Assembly: GCF_009712475.1 (NCBI RefSeq)
Contig: NZ_VCJO01000002.1
Coordinates: 372,001 to 436,000 of the forward strand
Direction of reading: 5' to 3'
DNA from: Micromonospora sp. CP22
Lineage (GTDB): Bacteria > Actinomycetota > Actinomycetes > Mycobacteriales > Micromonosporaceae
Length of the DNA: 64,000 nt
Every line of letters starts with the position of its first letter. Position 1 is the first letter of the stretch. A program made the position numbers and the translations under genes. Shown here piece after piece: positions 36,184 to 48,217 of this stretch. The notes below the pieces were generated by a model that worked only from the letters and a program-made list of their open reading frames with translations, ran no database searches and was not told where the DNA came from.

Positions 36184-36639
36184 TCAGAGCACGAGCCGAG
36201 CCTGCTGCCACGCCTCGTGCTCCTCGTCGGTGCCGACCTTGCTGTACATGCCGGCCATCAGCAGCACCAGGCTGAGCACCATGTTGACGATCACCGTGGC
36301 GACGCTCAGGTTGAAGATGTTGGCCTCGGTGCGGATGAAGGCGAGCCCGGCCAGGCTGACCACCATGATCAGGTACGCCGACCACTGGTTGACCAGCACG
36401 TCGAGGTTGCGCCCGATGGCGGTGCCGGCCAGCACGAGCGCGCCGATCGCGAGGCTGAACACGGAGAAGCCGAGGTTCGTGCCCTGCCCCAGGGCCCGCA
36501 TGTCGCCCTGGCCGAAGAAGGGCTCACCGGTGCTGGTCAGGAGGCCGATCACACCGAAGGCCACCAGGTACAGGCCGATCAGGCCGCCGATCGCCCGGTA
36601 GATCGGCCGCGCGGGGTGGTTGACGGGGGTGTGGGCCAT
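36184..36639 (-). CDS. DUF4383 membrane protein (paralogue 2)
   Basis: 151 residues beginning MAHTPVNHPARPIYRAIGG, with four membrane helices and the same motif order as its neighbour ('GTNLGFSVFSLAIGALVL', 'NLSVATVIVNMVLSLVLLM', 'GMYSKVGTDEEHE'). The two differ mainly in loops, consistent with an old tandem duplication. The stop is followed by the stem-loop repeat copy 2. Function unknown. Confidence 0.85.
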   Translation of the reverse strand: MAHTPVNHPARPIYRAIGGLIGLYLVAFGVIGLLTSTGEPFFGQGDMRALGQGTNLGFSVFSLAIGALVLAGTAIGRNLDVLVNQWSAYLIMVVSLAGLAFIRTEANIFNLSVATVIVNMVLSLVLLMAGMYSKVGTDEEHEAWQQARLVL

Positions 36640-36790
36640 GTCTGTGTCTCCAACGCCGTTGGGTGAGGGTCGACGAGGATTCTCCCGCATCCGGCCATGT
36701 GACGCCGCACACGGGGTCCTGGCAGCGGCGTCGACCGCTGGTGGACCGGGTGCCGCAACCTCGGCCGTAGGAACAGCCGAGTCGGGTGGC

Positions 36791-38596
<1,806 letters not shown>

Positions 38597-38617
38597 ATAC
38601 CCACCTTTCATGATCAA

Positions 38618-38651
38618 GGCGTCCCGGTGCCGGGGGGCACCTGGGGACGCC
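38618..38651 (-). terminator. Hairpin in the ABC-F leader / after ispE
   Basis: Arms GGCGTCCCGGTGCC (38618-38631) and GGCACC-T-GGGGACGCC (38636-38651) pair with one bulge. On the minus strand it ends 10-15 bases before the ABC-F ribosome-binding site and is followed by TTGATCATG. It may terminate ispE or act as an attenuator for ABC-F. Confidence 0.6.
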
Positions 38652-38696
38652 TGTCGTTCAAGGGTACGCGGACGGGTCGGCGGCGGCCGGGGGGCG

Positions 38697-39644
38697 TCAG
38701 GTGATCCGGGCGCCGGGTACCGGTCCGTGGGCGGTGCGGGCCTGGCGGCACACCCCGGCGGACTCCAACTCGGCGGCGACGCGTTCGGCGTGGGCGGCGT
38801 CGGTGGCGAGGAACACACAGGTGGGCCCGGAACCGGAGACGATGCCGGCCAGCGCACCGGCCGCCTCGCCGGCCTTCAGCGTGGTGGCCAGCGACGGCCG
38901 CATGGCCAGGGCGGCGTCCTGGAGGTCGTTGCCGAGGGTCGGGGCGAGCACCCGGGGGTCACGCTGCCGTAGCGCGGCGAGCAGACCGTCGGTGCTGCCC
39001 AGGGGTGGCCCGGCGGCACCGGCCTCGCGGAGCCGGTCGAGTTCCCGGTACGCCTGTGGGGTGGACAGCCCGCCGTCGGCGATGGCGACCACCCAGTGCC
39101 AGGAGGTGGGGCGGGCCAGCACCGGGCTGACCGCCTCGCCCCGGCCGGTGCCGAGCGCGGTACCGCCGTGGATCAGGAAGGGCACGTCCGAGCCGAGGTC
39201 GGCGGCGATGCTCGCCAGTTCGTCACGGGACAGCCCGGTGCCCCAGAGCGCGTCGCAGGCGACCAGGGTGGCTGCGGCGTCGGCGCTGCCGCCGGCCAGC
39301 CCACCGGCCAACGGGATCTGCTTGCGCAGGTGCAGTCGGGCGTGTGGCATCACACCGGCGTATCCGGCGAGGGCGTGCGCCGCCCGGATGATCAGGTTGG
39401 AGTCGTCGAGGGCGAGTTCCCCGGTGCCCTCGCCCTCCATGGTGAGGGTCAGCGTGTCACCACGTCGGGCGGTCAACTCGTCGTAGATCGAGATCGCGTG
39501 GTAGACGGTGTTCAGTTCGTGGTAGCCGTCCCGACGCAGCGGGCCGACCCCCAGGTGCAGGTTGACCTTGGCGGGCACCCGTACCCGGACGGGACCGCTC
39601 GCCCCGCGCGGCTCATCGTCATCCGGACGCCAGGCCTCGGTCAC
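38697..39644 (-). CDS. ispE: 4-diphosphocytidyl-2-C-methyl-D-erythritol kinase
   Basis: 315-residue GHMP kinase of the MEP isoprenoid pathway. 'VRVPAKVNLHLGVGPLRRDG' is the conserved opening and 'PLAGGLAGGSADAAAT' the ATP-binding GHMP motif; 'GIVSGSGPTCVFLA' is the C-terminal motif. GTG start at 39644. It follows rsmA on the same strand, the standard actinobacterial rsmA-ispE order. Confidence 0.95.
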   Translation of the reverse strand: MTEAWRPDDDEPRGASGPVRVRVPAKVNLHLGVGPLRRDGYHELNTVYHAISIYDELTARRGDTLTLTMEGEGTGELALDDSNLIIRAAHALAGYAGVMPHARLHLRKQIPLAGGLAGGSADAAATLVACDALWGTGLSRDELASIAADLGSDVPFLIHGGTALGTGRGEAVSPVLARPTSWHWVVAIADGGLSTPQAYRELDRLREAGAAGPPLGSTDGLLAALRQRDPRVLAPTLGNDLQDAALAMRPSLATTLKAGEAAGALAGIVSGSGPTCVFLATDAAHAERVAAELESAGVCRQARTAHGPVPGARIT

Positions 39645-39718
39645 GGGGTGCTGCCCCGAACAGGCAACCGCAGGTCGAACGGCTTGGTCACGATCAGCTC
39701 CTCGGGCACGGCCTCAGC

Positions 39719-40591
39719 CTACTGTGCTGCCGTCGCGCGGCTCGGAGCCGACGCGGCCACGGCGGCGAACTGCTCGACGGTGAGTGACTCGCCACGGGCG
39801 CCCGGATCGACGCCGGCGGCGGTGAGCGCGGCGGCGGCCCGGTCGGCACCGCCGGCCCAGCCGGCCAGGGCCGCTCGCAGGGTTTTGCGGCGCTGGGCGA
39901 AGGCGGCGTCCACCACCGCGAAGACCTCGTTGCGGGGGACGTCGGCGCGGGGCGGTTCGCGGCGGGTGAAGGCGACCAGACCCGAGTCGACGTTGGGCAC
40001 CGGCCAGAACACGTTCGGCGGGACCTTCCCGGCGGGGCGGGCGTGGGCGTACCAGGCGAGCTTCACCGACGGGATGCCGTAGACCTTGGAGCCGGGACCG
40101 GCCACCAGCCGATCGGCGACCTCTTTCTGCACCATCACCAGGCCGTGCCGGAGGCTGGGTAGCTCGGCGAGCAGGTGCAGCACCACGGGCACGGCGACGT
40201 TGTACGGCAGGTTCGCCACCAACGCGGTGGGTGCCGGGTCGGCCAGGTCGGCGGCGGTGATCCGCAGTGCGTCCCCGTGATGCACGCTGAGCCGCTCGGC
40301 GGCCGGGCCGGCGTGGCGGGCCGCGGTGTCGGCGAGCGCGTCGGCCAGCGTGGCGTCGATCTCGACGGCGTGCACGTGGGCGGCGGCGGGCAGCAGGGCG
40401 AGGGTGAGCGAGCCCAACCCGGGGCCGACCTCCAACGCCACGTCGTCGGGGGTGAGGGCGGCGGTGGCGACGATCCGGCGCACCGTGTTGGGGTCGTGTA
40501 CGAAGTTCTGGCCGAGCTTCTTGGTGGGCGCGACGCCGAGCCGGGCGGCGAGGTCCCGGATCTCCGCCGGGCCGAGCAGGTCTGCGGCCAT
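39719..40591 (-). CDS. rsmA: 16S rRNA dimethyladenosine transferase (KsgA)
   Basis: 290-residue SAM enzyme dimethylating A1518/A1519 of 16S rRNA. Motif I '[18 protein letters not shown]', the catalytic '[11 protein letters not shown]' and the substrate loop '[12 protein letters not shown]' are intact. It starts with ATG at 40591, only 18 bp after the tatD stop. In Mycobacterium and Streptomyces a resuscitation-promoting-factor gene usually lies between these two; none is present here. Confidence 0.95.
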   Translation of the reverse strand: MAADLLGPAEIRDLAARLGVAPTKKLGQNFVHDPNTVRRIVATAALTPDDVALEVGPGLGSLTLALLPAAAHVHAVEIDATLADALADTAARHAGPAAERLSVHHGDALRITAADLADPAPTALVANLPYNVAVPVVLHLLAELPSLRHGLVMVQKEVADRLVAGPGSKVYGIPSVKLAWYAHARPAGKVPPNVFWPVPNVDSGLVAFTRREPPRADVPRNEVFAVVDAAFAQRRKTLRAALAGWAGGADRAAAALTAAGVDPGARGESLTVEQFAAVAASAPSRATAAQ

Positions 40592-40609
40592 AACCCGACA
40601 GCGTACGGG

Positions 40610-41518
40610 TCAGCCGGTGACGTCGGCCGAGCGCCAGCCACCGAAGGCCCGTTCGCCGGTGGCCGAGATGGCTTCGCAGAGTTCGTCGAGGTCGGCGCCG
40701 GTGACGGCGGCCAACGCCCGGACGGTCAGCGGGATGAGGTACGAGGCGTTGGGGCGGCCTCGGTGCGGGACGGGGGTGAGGTACGGCGCGTCGGTCTCCA
40801 CCAGGATCTGGTCGAGTGGGGTCAGCGCGGCTGCTTCGCGCAGCGCCCCGGCGCTGGCGAAGGTGACCGTGCCGGCGAAGCTGAGTAGGTAGCCCCGGCG
40901 GACGCATTCGGCGGCGAACTCGGCGTCACCGGAGAAGCAGTGCAACACCACCGTGTCGGGAGCGCCCTCGTCGTCGAGGATGCGCAGCACGTCGGCGTGC
41001 GCGTCCCGGTCGTGGATCACCAGCGTCCGGCCGTACCGCTTGGCGATGGCGATGTGCGCCCGGAAGCTCTCCTCCTGTGCGGCGCGGCCGTCGTCACCGG
41101 TGCGGAAGTGGTCCATGCCGGTCTCGCCGATGCCGCGTACCCGGTCCTGACCCGCCAGTGCCTCGATCTCGCGCAGGGCTTCGTCGAGGTCGGCCAGCCG
41201 GGGCGCCTCGTTGGGGTGCAGCGCGACAGTGGCCAGCACCGCCGGGTAGCGGCTGGCCACCTCGGCACCCCAGCGGGAGGAGGCGACGTCGACGCCGACC
41301 TGCACCAGCCGGTCCACCCCGACGGCGGCGGCGACGTCGATGGCCGCCGCGACCGGGTCGTCGGCGCTGCCGCCACCGGGCACCCCGGCCTCGCTGACGG
41401 TGATGTCGAGGTGGGTGTGGCTGTCCAGTACCGGCCGGGGCAGCGGCTCGGGCGCGGGTGGGAACTCTCCGGCGCGGCGGGCGGCGCGCTGGCTACGGGA
41501 TTCGGTTGGCTCGCTCAT
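40610..41518 (-). CDS. tatD: TatD-family metal-dependent hydrolase (DNase)
   Basis: 302 residues of the TatD amidohydrolase family, 3'-exonuclease-type deoxyribonucleases involved in DNA repair. Metal ligands H34 and H36 in 'LDSHTHLD', a central Glu ('GIGETGMDHFRT'), His in 'LVIHDRDAH' and 'VLHCFSG', and Asp in 'VETDAPYLTPVPHRG'. The ATG at 41518 directly follows GAGGAG, with poor spacing, so a GTG at 41539 is an alternative. Confidence 0.9.
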   Translation of the reverse strand: MSEPTESRSQRAARRAGEFPPAPEPLPRPVLDSHTHLDITVSEAGVPGGGSADDPVAAAIDVAAAVGVDRLVQVGVDVASSRWGAEVASRYPAVLATVALHPNEAPRLADLDEALREIEALAGQDRVRGIGETGMDHFRTGDDGRAAQEESFRAHIAIAKRYGRTLVIHDRDAHADVLRILDDEGAPDTVVLHCFSGDAEFAAECVRRGYLLSFAGTVTFASAGALREAAALTPLDQILVETDAPYLTPVPHRGRPNASYLIPLTVRALAAVTGADLDELCEAISATGERAFGGWRSADVTG

Positions 41519-41708
41519 CTCCTCGACAGCATCACACACGGGACGAGTGCACCGGCCGCCACCCGGAGTGCCCCGAACGGGGCGGGGCGGGGCACCGGCC
41601 CCGGCGGTGCGGATCGGGTGGTGGGTCGGCCAGCCGGACCCGGGCCGGGCAGGAATATCACCCGCCCGGCCGGGAAGGCTCGGTCTTTCCGCTGACAGGA
41701 GGACCGAG

Positions 41709-42560
41709 ATGCCCTTCATCACCGTGGGGACGGAGAACTCCGCGCCCATCGACCTGTACTACGAGGACCACGGGTCGGGTCAGCCGATCGTGCTGATCCA
41801 CGGGTTCCCCTTCAACGGGGCGACCTGGGAGAAGGTCTCCGGACCGCTGCTCGACGCCGGCTACCGGGTGATCACGTACGACCGACGCGGCTTCGGCAAC
41901 TCGGCGCAGCCGGCGTTCGGGTACGACTACGACACCTTCGCCGCCGACCTCGACGTGCTGATGACGGAGTTGGACCTGCGCGACGCGATCCTGGTCGGCC
42001 ACTCGATGGGTACCGGGGAGGTGACCCGTTTCCTGGGCGCGTACGGCTCGGAGCGGGTGGACCGGGCGGTGTTGTTGGCACCGCTGGCGCCGTATCTGCG
42101 GCAGGCGCCGGACAACCCCGAGGGGGTCGAGGCGAGCCTCTTCGAGGGGTTCAAGCAGGCGATCCAGCAGGACCGGTTCGCCTACCTCACCCAGTTCTGC
42201 GAAGCCTTCTTCAACTACAGCGAGAACAAGGGCAAGCTGGTCAGCGAGGAGGCGCACCGGGCGCACTGGCAGATCGGCGCGCAGGCGTCGGCGTTCGCCA
42301 CGTACCACTGCGTGGACGCCTGGGGTACCGACTTCCGGGCCGACGTGTCGCGGATCGACGTGCCGGTGCTGATCGTGCAGGGCGACCAGGACAACGTGCT
42401 GCCGTACCCGAAGACCGGCCAGCGGTTGCAGCCGATGCTCGCCGACAGCCGGCTGGTCACCCTCAAGGGCGCGCCGCACGGCATTCCGTGGACGAACGCC
42501 ACCGAGGTGAACCAGGCGATCATGGAGTTCATCGGCTCGCCGACCATGGCCCGCGCCTGA
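41709..42560 (+). CDS. Alpha/beta hydrolase, cofactor-free haloperoxidase/esterase type
   Basis: 283 residues. The alpha/beta fold has the oxyanion region 'VLIHGFPFNGATWEK', the nucleophile Ser in 'GHSMGTGE' (about residue 99), an acid in 'VQGDQDNVLP' and the His in 'LKGAPHGIPWTN'. The GHSMG-T-G-E context is typical of bacterial non-haem chloroperoxidase/esterase enzymes whose physiological substrate is unknown. AGGAGG lies six bases before the ATG. Monocistronic, convergent with metG. Confidence 0.88.
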   Translation: MPFITVGTENSAPIDLYYEDHGSGQPIVLIHGFPFNGATWEKVSGPLLDAGYRVITYDRRGFGNSAQPAFGYDYDTFAADLDVLMTELDLRDAILVGHSMGTGEVTRFLGAYGSERVDRAVLLAPLAPYLRQAPDNPEGVEASLFEGFKQAIQQDRFAYLTQFCEAFFNYSENKGKLVSEEAHRAHWQIGAQASAFATYHCVDAWGTDFRADVSRIDVPVLIVQGDQDNVLPYPKTGQRLQPMLADSRLVTLKGAPHGIPWTNATEVNQAIMEFIGSPTMARA

Positions 42561-42614
42561 TCCGGTCAGGGGCGGGTGCGGGCGTGGACCGGGTCACGCC
42601 GGGCCGCGGGGCCA

Positions 42615-42653
42615 CGCGATGGGCGCGACCCGGTCGGGGTCACGCCCATCGCG
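42615..42653. terminator. Bidirectional terminator between the hydrolase gene and metG
   Basis: A 17-bp stem with one C/A mismatch (42615-42631 with 42637-42653, arms beginning CGCGATGGGCG) and a five-base loop, midway between two converging genes. Confidence 0.8.
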
Positions 42654-42660
42654 GCGTCGG

Positions 42661-44478
42661 TCAGCTTTCCAGCCGGGCCAGTTCCTCGTCCACGATCGAG
42701 GGGTCGAGCTTGCGGAAGACGGGCTTGGGCGCCGCGAGGGGGCGACCCACCACGAGCGGTACGGACTCCCAGCGCGCGCCCTGGGTGTAGTCGCCGGTCA
42801 GCACCGGGTACCCGGGCCCGCCGTCGAGGTCGTCGACCTCTTCGATCACCGGCATCGGGGCGTGCACCCCGGTGCCGCCGAGCAGCTCGTGGATCTTCTG
42901 CGCGGAGTGCGGCAGGAACGGGGTGAGCAGCGTGTTGGCGTCGCTGACCACCTGAAGGGCGACGTGCAGGATGGTGCCCATCCGGGGCTTGTCCGCCGCG
43001 TCCTTGAGCTTCCACGGCGCCTGCTCGGAGAGATACTTGTTGGCCTCGGCGACCACCTTCATCGCCTCGCCGATGGCCTGCTTCTGCCGGTGCCGGGCGA
43101 TCAGGTCGCCGACCGTGCCGAAGCCGGCGCGCGCCACGGCCAGCAGCGTCTCGTCGGCCTCGGTGAGCCCGTCCGGCCCGATCGGCGGGATCTCGCCGAA
43201 GTTCTTCGCCGCCATGGAGATGGACCGGTTGACCAGGTTGCCCCAGCCCGCGACCAGTTCGTCGTTGTTGCGGCGCAGGAACTCGGCCCAGGTGAAGTCG
43301 GTGTCGTTGTTCTCCGGCCCGGCCACCGCGATGAAGTAGCGCAACGCGTCGGCGTCGTACCGCTGGAGGAAGTCCCGGACGTAGATGACCACCCGGCGGG
43401 ACGAGGAGAACTTGCGGCCCTCCATGGTCAGGAACTCGCTGGAGACCACCTCGGTGGGCAGGTTGAGCTGCCCGAGTCGGCCCGGTTCGCCGCCCCGGCT
43501 GCCCTCACCGGAGTAGCCGGCGAGCAACGCGGGCCAGATGACCGAGTGGAAGACGATGTTGTCCTTGCCCATGAAGTAGTAGGCCTGGGCGTCACCGGAC
43601 GCGGCGAGGTCCGGCCCGTCCAGGTGGTTCCAGTACTTCCGCCACGCCTGCGGGTCTCCGGTGCGGCGGGCCCACTCGATGGACGCGGAGAGGTAGCCGA
43701 TGACGGCGTCGAACCACACGTAGATGCGCTTGTCGGTGCGCTCGCGCCAGCCTTCGAGCGGGATCGGGACGCCCCACTCCAGGTCCCGGGTGATGGCGCG
43801 GGGGTGCAGGTCGTCCAGGAGGTTCTTGGAGAAGCGCAGCACGTTCGGCCGCCAGCCCTCCCGGGTGTCCAGCCACTTGCGCAGCACGTCGGCCAGGGCG
43901 GGCAGGTCGAGGAAGAAGTGTTCGGTCTCGACGAACTCCGGCGTCTCCCCGTTGATCTTCGATCGCGGGTTGACCAGGTCGATCGGGTCGAGTTGGTTGC
44001 CACAGTTGTCGCACTGGTCGCCCCGGGCGCTGTCGTAGCCGCAGATCGGGCAGGTGCCCTCGATGTACCGGTCGGGCAGGGTCCGGCCGGTGGACGGCGA
44101 GATGGCGCCCATGGTGGTCTTCGGCACGATGTACCCGTTGCGGTACATCCCCTCGAACAGCTCCTGCACCACGGCGTAGTGGTTGCCGGTGGTGGTGCGG
44201 GTGAACAGGTCGTAGGAGAGGCCGAGGCCGTGCAGGTCCTCGACGATCACCCGGTTGTACCGGTCGGCCAGTTCCCGTGGCTTCAGCCCTTCGGCGTCGG
44301 CCTGCACCTGGATCGGCGTGCCGTGCTCGTCGGTGCCGGACACCATGAGTACGTCGTGGCCGGCCATCCGCATGTATCGGGCGAAGACGTCGGAGGGTAC
44401 GCCGAAACCGGAGACGTGGCCGATGTGGCGTGGGCCGTTGGCGTACGGCCAGGCCACCGCCGCGAGAACGTGACTCAT
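42661..44478 (-). CDS. metG: Methionyl-tRNA synthetase
   Basis: 605-residue class I synthetase. HIGH is in '[16 protein letters not shown]', the KMSKS equivalent is GRKFSSSR (about residue 350), and a four-cysteine zinc knuckle C-P-I-C ... C-D-N-C lies around residues 141-158. The C-terminal anticodon domain is complete and no tRNA-binding EMAP domain is appended. ATG at 44478. Confidence 0.96.
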   Translation of the reverse strand: MSHVLAAVAWPYANGPRHIGHVSGFGVPSDVFARYMRMAGHDVLMVSGTDEHGTPIQVQADAEGLKPRELADRYNRVIVEDLHGLGLSYDLFTRTTTGNHYAVVQELFEGMYRNGYIVPKTTMGAISPSTGRTLPDRYIEGTCPICGYDSARGDQCDNCGNQLDPIDLVNPRSKINGETPEFVETEHFFLDLPALADVLRKWLDTREGWRPNVLRFSKNLLDDLHPRAITRDLEWGVPIPLEGWRERTDKRIYVWFDAVIGYLSASIEWARRTGDPQAWRKYWNHLDGPDLAASGDAQAYYFMGKDNIVFHSVIWPALLAGYSGEGSRGGEPGRLGQLNLPTEVVSSEFLTMEGRKFSSSRRVVIYVRDFLQRYDADALRYFIAVAGPENNDTDFTWAEFLRRNNDELVAGWGNLVNRSISMAAKNFGEIPPIGPDGLTEADETLLAVARAGFGTVGDLIARHRQKQAIGEAMKVVAEANKYLSEQAPWKLKDAADKPRMGTILHVALQVVSDANTLLTPFLPHSAQKIHELLGGTGVHAPMPVIEEVDDLDGGPGYPVLTGDYTQGARWESVPLVVGRPLAAPKPVFRKLDPSIVDEELARLES

Positions 44479-44636
44479 GGACAGAAAGCCTAGTGACCCT
44501 CGCGCAGGGCCCGCGAACCAATAGGGCCCGTCGGTCGGTGTGGTGCCCCAGACCGGGTCAGCAATTCGTCCGAAATGTCGCCGACACGCTGCCTGAGCTG
44601 CCCGATCATCCCCCCGTACCGGTGTCCAATGAACGC

Positions 44637-45557
44637 GTGACTGGCAGCCGAGCCGCCCGAGAGCACTCCGACGGCCCTCCCTCCGACGCCGGGCCGGACA
44701 CCACCGCGCCGCCGCGTACCCCGGCGGTGGCGCCGCAACCCCGCACGGTGCCGTCGCCCGATGGCGAGACCGGGCCGGACCGGGCCGAGCCCGCCACCGT
44801 CGAGTTGCGGCACGTGGTCGAGGTGGAGCCGACGACCGGCGCGCCGGTGGACACGCTGCCGCGTCGGGTTCCGGTCCGGGCGAGCGGACGCCCGCGTCGC
44901 CGACAGGTGTCGTTCGACGATGATCCGCCGGAGGAGGACTCCTTCTGGGCACCGATCGAGGAGGTGCACTGGGACGGCACACCGGTCCGACCGGAGACGC
45001 CCGGCAGGGGTGAGCCGTGGTGGCGGCGGTTGCGGCCGGTCCGCCGCCGGGAACGGAGCAACCATCCACCGGACCCCTGGGCGGGGCTGTCCGCCATGAT
45101 CGGGTTGAGCCTCGCGGCGGCCTTCTTCGCCTGGGTCAGCGCCGGACCGCTCTGGGTCGCCGTCGGGCACGCCACCTCCGGCACGGTGATCGTCACCGGG
45201 TGCACCGGCGACGGCCTGACCCAGCGCTGCCGGGGCATCTTCACGGCGGCCGACGAGGAGTTCCGGACCCACGGCGTACGAGTCAGCGGGGTACCCCGGG
45301 ACCGCACCGCGCCCGGTTCCGCCCTACCCGCCCGGGTGACCGGCCCGGACGGGCACGTCGCGTACGCCGACCGTGGGGTGGGCGCGCAGTTGCGCTGGCT
45401 GCTCGGGATGCTCGGTGTGCTCGGCTGCGCGGTGGGCATCGCCCGCTGGACCGGCGCGACCCGGCTGCCCGACCCCACCGAACGGCGCTGGGCGATCGCC
45501 GCCTCGGTGGCCGGTCCGCTGCTGACCACGTTCGGGTTCCTGATCGCGGCCTGGTGA
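44637..45557 (+). CDS. Membrane protein with disordered N-terminus, function unknown
   Basis: About 306 residues. Residues 1-150 are Pro/Asp/Arg-rich and probably disordered; the C-terminal half has three membrane helices ('[16 protein letters not shown]', '[18 protein letters not shown]', '[20 protein letters not shown]') around an extracytoplasmic domain with two cysteines ('[17 protein letters not shown]') that may form a disulfide. Start is uncertain: GTG at 44637, or GTG at 44622, neither with a strong ribosome-binding site. Divergent from metG and convergent with rsmI; I do not recognise a family. Confidence 0.72.
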   Translation: MTGSRAAREHSDGPPSDAGPDTTAPPRTPAVAPQPRTVPSPDGETGPDRAEPATVELRHVVEVEPTTGAPVDTLPRRVPVRASGRPRRRQVSFDDDPPEEDSFWAPIEEVHWDGTPVRPETPGRGEPWWRRLRPVRRRERSNHPPDPWAGLSAMIGLSLAAAFFAWVSAGPLWVAVGHATSGTVIVTGCTGDGLTQRCRGIFTAADEEFRTHGVRVSGVPRDRTAPGSALPARVTGPDGHVAYADRGVGAQLRWLLGMLGVLGCAVGIARWTGATRLPDPTERRWAIAASVAGPLLTTFGFLIAAW

Positions 45558-45589
45558 TCGCCGACGGTCGCGGGATACCCGAGCGCGGT

Positions 45590-46429
45590 TCACTGGTGCA
45601 CGAGCGTGTAGACGTCGCGGCGACGCAGCCCGTACGCGGTCGCGACGTCCGTGATCGCGTCCCGACGGCTGAGTCCGGCCGCCTCCCGCTCGGCCACCGC
45701 CGCGCGCAGGGCGTCATCGTCGGGACGGGCGGCGGGGGTGGCCGGAGCGCCGGCCACGACCAGGGTGATCTCGCCGCGCGGCTCGCCGTCGGTGGCCCAC
45801 CGGGCGAGTTCACCGAGCGGGCGACGCAGCACCTCCTCGTACGTCTTGGTCAGCTCGCGGCACACTGCGGCGGGGCGATCGGCGCCGAACGCGTCGGCCA
45901 GGTCGGTCAGCGTGGCGGCGATCCGGTGCGGCGCCTCGAAGAAGACCAGCGTGCGCTCCTCGGCGGCGAGCGCCCGCAGCCGGGCCCGCCGGGCACCGGC
46001 GGAGCGGGGCAGGAACCCCTCGAAGCAGAACCGGTCGCAGGGCAGCCCGGAGAGGGCGAGGGCGGTGGTGACGGCGCTGGGACCGGGCGCGGCGGTGACC
46101 GGCACCCCGGCGTCCAGGGCGGCCCGGACCAGGCGGTAGCCGGGGTCGGAGACGCTGGGCATGCCACCGTCGGTGACCAGCGCGACGACGTATCCCTCGG
46201 TGAGCACGTCGACCAGTTCCGGGGTACGCCGCTCCTCGTTGCCCTCGAAGTAGGAGACGACGCGACCGGCGATGGTCACGTCGAGGTCGCGGGCGAGCCG
46301 GTGCAGCCGACGGGTGTCCTCGGCGGCGACCACGTCGGCGGCGGCGAGCACCTCCCGGAGTCGGGTGGAGGCGTCGGCGGGGTTGCCGAGCGGCGCGCCG
46401 AGGAGGACCAGGCGGCCAATTTCGGACAT
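45590..46429 (-). CDS. rsmI: 16S rRNA (cytidine-2'-O)-methyltransferase RsmI
   Basis: 279-residue tetrapyrrole-methylase-fold enzyme 2'-O-methylating C1402 of 16S rRNA. 'LVLLGAPLGNPADASTRLRE', 'VVAAEDTRR', 'VSYFEGNEERRTPEL' and 'VALVTDGGMPSVSDPGYRLV' are the family blocks. ATG at 46429 preferred; an in-frame ATG ten codons upstream exists. Divergent from the mannosyltransferase pmt, an arrangement shared with mycobacteria (Rv1002c/Rv1003). Confidence 0.94.
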   Translation of the reverse strand: MSEIGRLVLLGAPLGNPADASTRLREVLAAADVVAAEDTRRLHRLARDLDVTIAGRVVSYFEGNEERRTPELVDVLTEGYVVALVTDGGMPSVSDPGYRLVRAALDAGVPVTAAPGPSAVTTALALSGLPCDRFCFEGFLPRSAGARRARLRALAAEERTLVFFEAPHRIAATLTDLADAFGADRPAAVCRELTKTYEEVLRRPLGELARWATDGEPRGEITLVVAGAPATPAARPDDDALRAAVAEREAAGLSRRDAITDVATAYGLRRRDVYTLVHQ

Positions 46430-46522
46430 TTCACCCAATGTGCCGCGCTCCTTCATCGAAGGTCGTACCGGATATGGGGACGACAGGCACCACCGACCCC
46501 TTCCGCAGCCTACGATCGCCGG

Positions 46523-48211
46523 GTGACGAGTGCGTCGACAGCACAGAGCGCGAGCCCCGACCAGCCCTCGGAGCCGACAGCGACCACAGCCGCCGGCACC
46601 GATCCGCCGACGGGCGGGATACCGGCGGCGATCCGTCGCCGGCTGGCCACCGTCGAGGCCGGGTTGAACGACCGGTCGTGGTTGGCCACGGCGGTCGTGG
46701 TGGCCATCGCGGCGGTCCTCCGGTTCGCGAACCTCAGTCATCCACCGGGCAAGATCTTCGATGAGGTCTACTACGCCCGGGACGCCTGGGGGCTGGTCGA
46801 CAAGGGCGTCGAGTGGAACTACCAGAACAACGCCCCGTCGTACGTCGTCCACCCGCCGCTGGGCAAGTGGTTGATCGGCCTCGGCGAGTGGGCCTTCGGC
46901 TACAGCGACGCCGAGCACGGCATCCTGGTGCCCGGAAACCTGTTCACCACCGCGCCGGAGTTCGGCTGGCGCTTCTCGGCGGCGCTGGTGGGCACCCTGT
47001 CGGTGCTGCTGCTGGTCCGCATCGGCCGCCGGATGTTCCGCTCCACGGTGCTCGGCTGCGCCGCCGGTCTGCTGCTCGCGGTGGACGGGTTCCACCTGGT
47101 GCTCTCCCGTACCGCGCTGCTCGACATCTTCCTGCTCTTCTTCGTCCTGGCCGCCTTCGGCGCGCTGGTGCTCGACCGGGACGCCACCCGCCGCCGCTGG
47201 GCGCGGGCCCTGGAGTCCGGGCTGGATCCGACCGCTCCGGGGCGCGCCGGTCGACCGCCCGGCGGCTGGCGGAACTGGCCCTGGTGGCGGCTGGCCACCG
47301 GCGTGCTGCTCGGCTGCGCCTTCGCGGTGAAGTGGAGCGCGCTGTTCTTCGTACCGGTCTTCGCGCTGCTGATGTTCCTCTGGGACGTCGGTGCCCGAAA
47401 GTCGGCCGGGGTACGCCGGCCGTGGCGGGACACGCTGCTCGACGGCGTGCCGTGGATGGTGCTCGCCGGCCTGGCGATGGCGGTCACCTACGTCGCGACC
47501 TGGTCCGGTTGGCTGTTCAGCCAGGAGGGCTACTACCGGCTCGCCGAGCGGTACCCGGACGCCAACCTCAGCGATAAGCCGATCATCGGCCCGCTGTGGA
47601 ACCTGGTGCAGTACCACCAGGCCGCACTCGGCTTCCACAACCAGCTCGACGACCCGCACAAGTACCAGTCGTGGCCATGGCAGTGGCTGCTGCTGGGCCG
47701 CCCGGTGGCGTTCCACTGGACCGGCGACGGCCCCTGCGGCGCGGCGAGCTGCGCCGAGGAGGTGCTGCTGCTGGGCACCCCGCTGCTGTGGTGGTCGTTC
47801 CTGCCCGCGCTGGTGGCGCTGATCTGGCTCGGGCTGGCCCGGCGGGACTGGCGGGCCGGGGCGATCCTGCTCGCCGTGGCGGCCGGGCTGCTGCCCTGGT
47901 ACTGGTTCGCCCTCGAGGGCCGGACGATGTTCTCCTTCTACGCCGCGCCCGTGGTGCCGTTCCTGGTGCTCGCCGTGGTCTACGTGCTGGGTGCCATCGC
48001 CTCGCCAGCGGGGATGAGCGGCACCCGAGCGGTGACCGGCCCAGACGAGGAGGCGAGTCGGGACCGCCGACTGGTCGGCAGTGTGGTCGCCGGGGCGTAC
48101 GTGGTGTTGGTCGTCCTCTGCTTCGCGTACTTCTACCCGATCTTCGTGGGCCTGACGATTCCGTACGAGGACTGGTCGGCGCGGATGTGGCTGGACGGTC
48201 GCTGGATCTGA
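46523..48211 (+). CDS. pmt: Dolichyl-phosphate-mannose--protein mannosyltransferase (GT39)
   Basis: 562-residue polytopic membrane enzyme transferring mannose from polyprenyl-phosphate to secreted proteins during Sec export. The first extracytoplasmic loop contains the D-E pair in 'KIFDEVYYARDAWGL' (about residues 79-80), characteristic of PMTs, and the tail shows 'YPIFVGLTIPYEDWSARMWL'. The N-terminal ~40 residues are cytosolic and Thr/Ser/Pro-rich. GTG start at 46523. Followed by a run of three hairpins. Confidence 0.93.
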   Translation: MTSASTAQSASPDQPSEPTATTAAGTDPPTGGIPAAIRRRLATVEAGLNDRSWLATAVVVAIAAVLRFANLSHPPGKIFDEVYYARDAWGLVDKGVEWNYQNNAPSYVVHPPLGKWLIGLGEWAFGYSDAEHGILVPGNLFTTAPEFGWRFSAALVGTLSVLLLVRIGRRMFRSTVLGCAAGLLLAVDGFHLVLSRTALLDIFLLFFVLAAFGALVLDRDATRRRWARALESGLDPTAPGRAGRPPGGWRNWPWWRLATGVLLGCAFAVKWSALFFVPVFALLMFLWDVGARKSAGVRRPWRDTLLDGVPWMVLAGLAMAVTYVATWSGWLFSQEGYYRLAERYPDANLSDKPIIGPLWNLVQYHQAALGFHNQLDDPHKYQSWPWQWLLLGRPVAFHWTGDGPCGAASCAEEVLLLGTPLLWWSFLPALVALIWLGLARRDWRAGAILLAVAAGLLPWYWFALEGRTMFSFYAAPVVPFLVLAVVYVLGAIASPAGMSGTRAVTGPDEEASRDRRLVGSVVAGAYVVLVVLCFAYFYPIFVGLTIPYEDWSARMWLDGRWI

Positions 48212-48217
48212 CAACGC

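Noticed and set aside
45017..46522. N-terminal extension of the mannosyltransferase frame over rsmI
   Set aside because: The extension is antisense to rsmI; mannosyltransferase similarity begins only after 46523.
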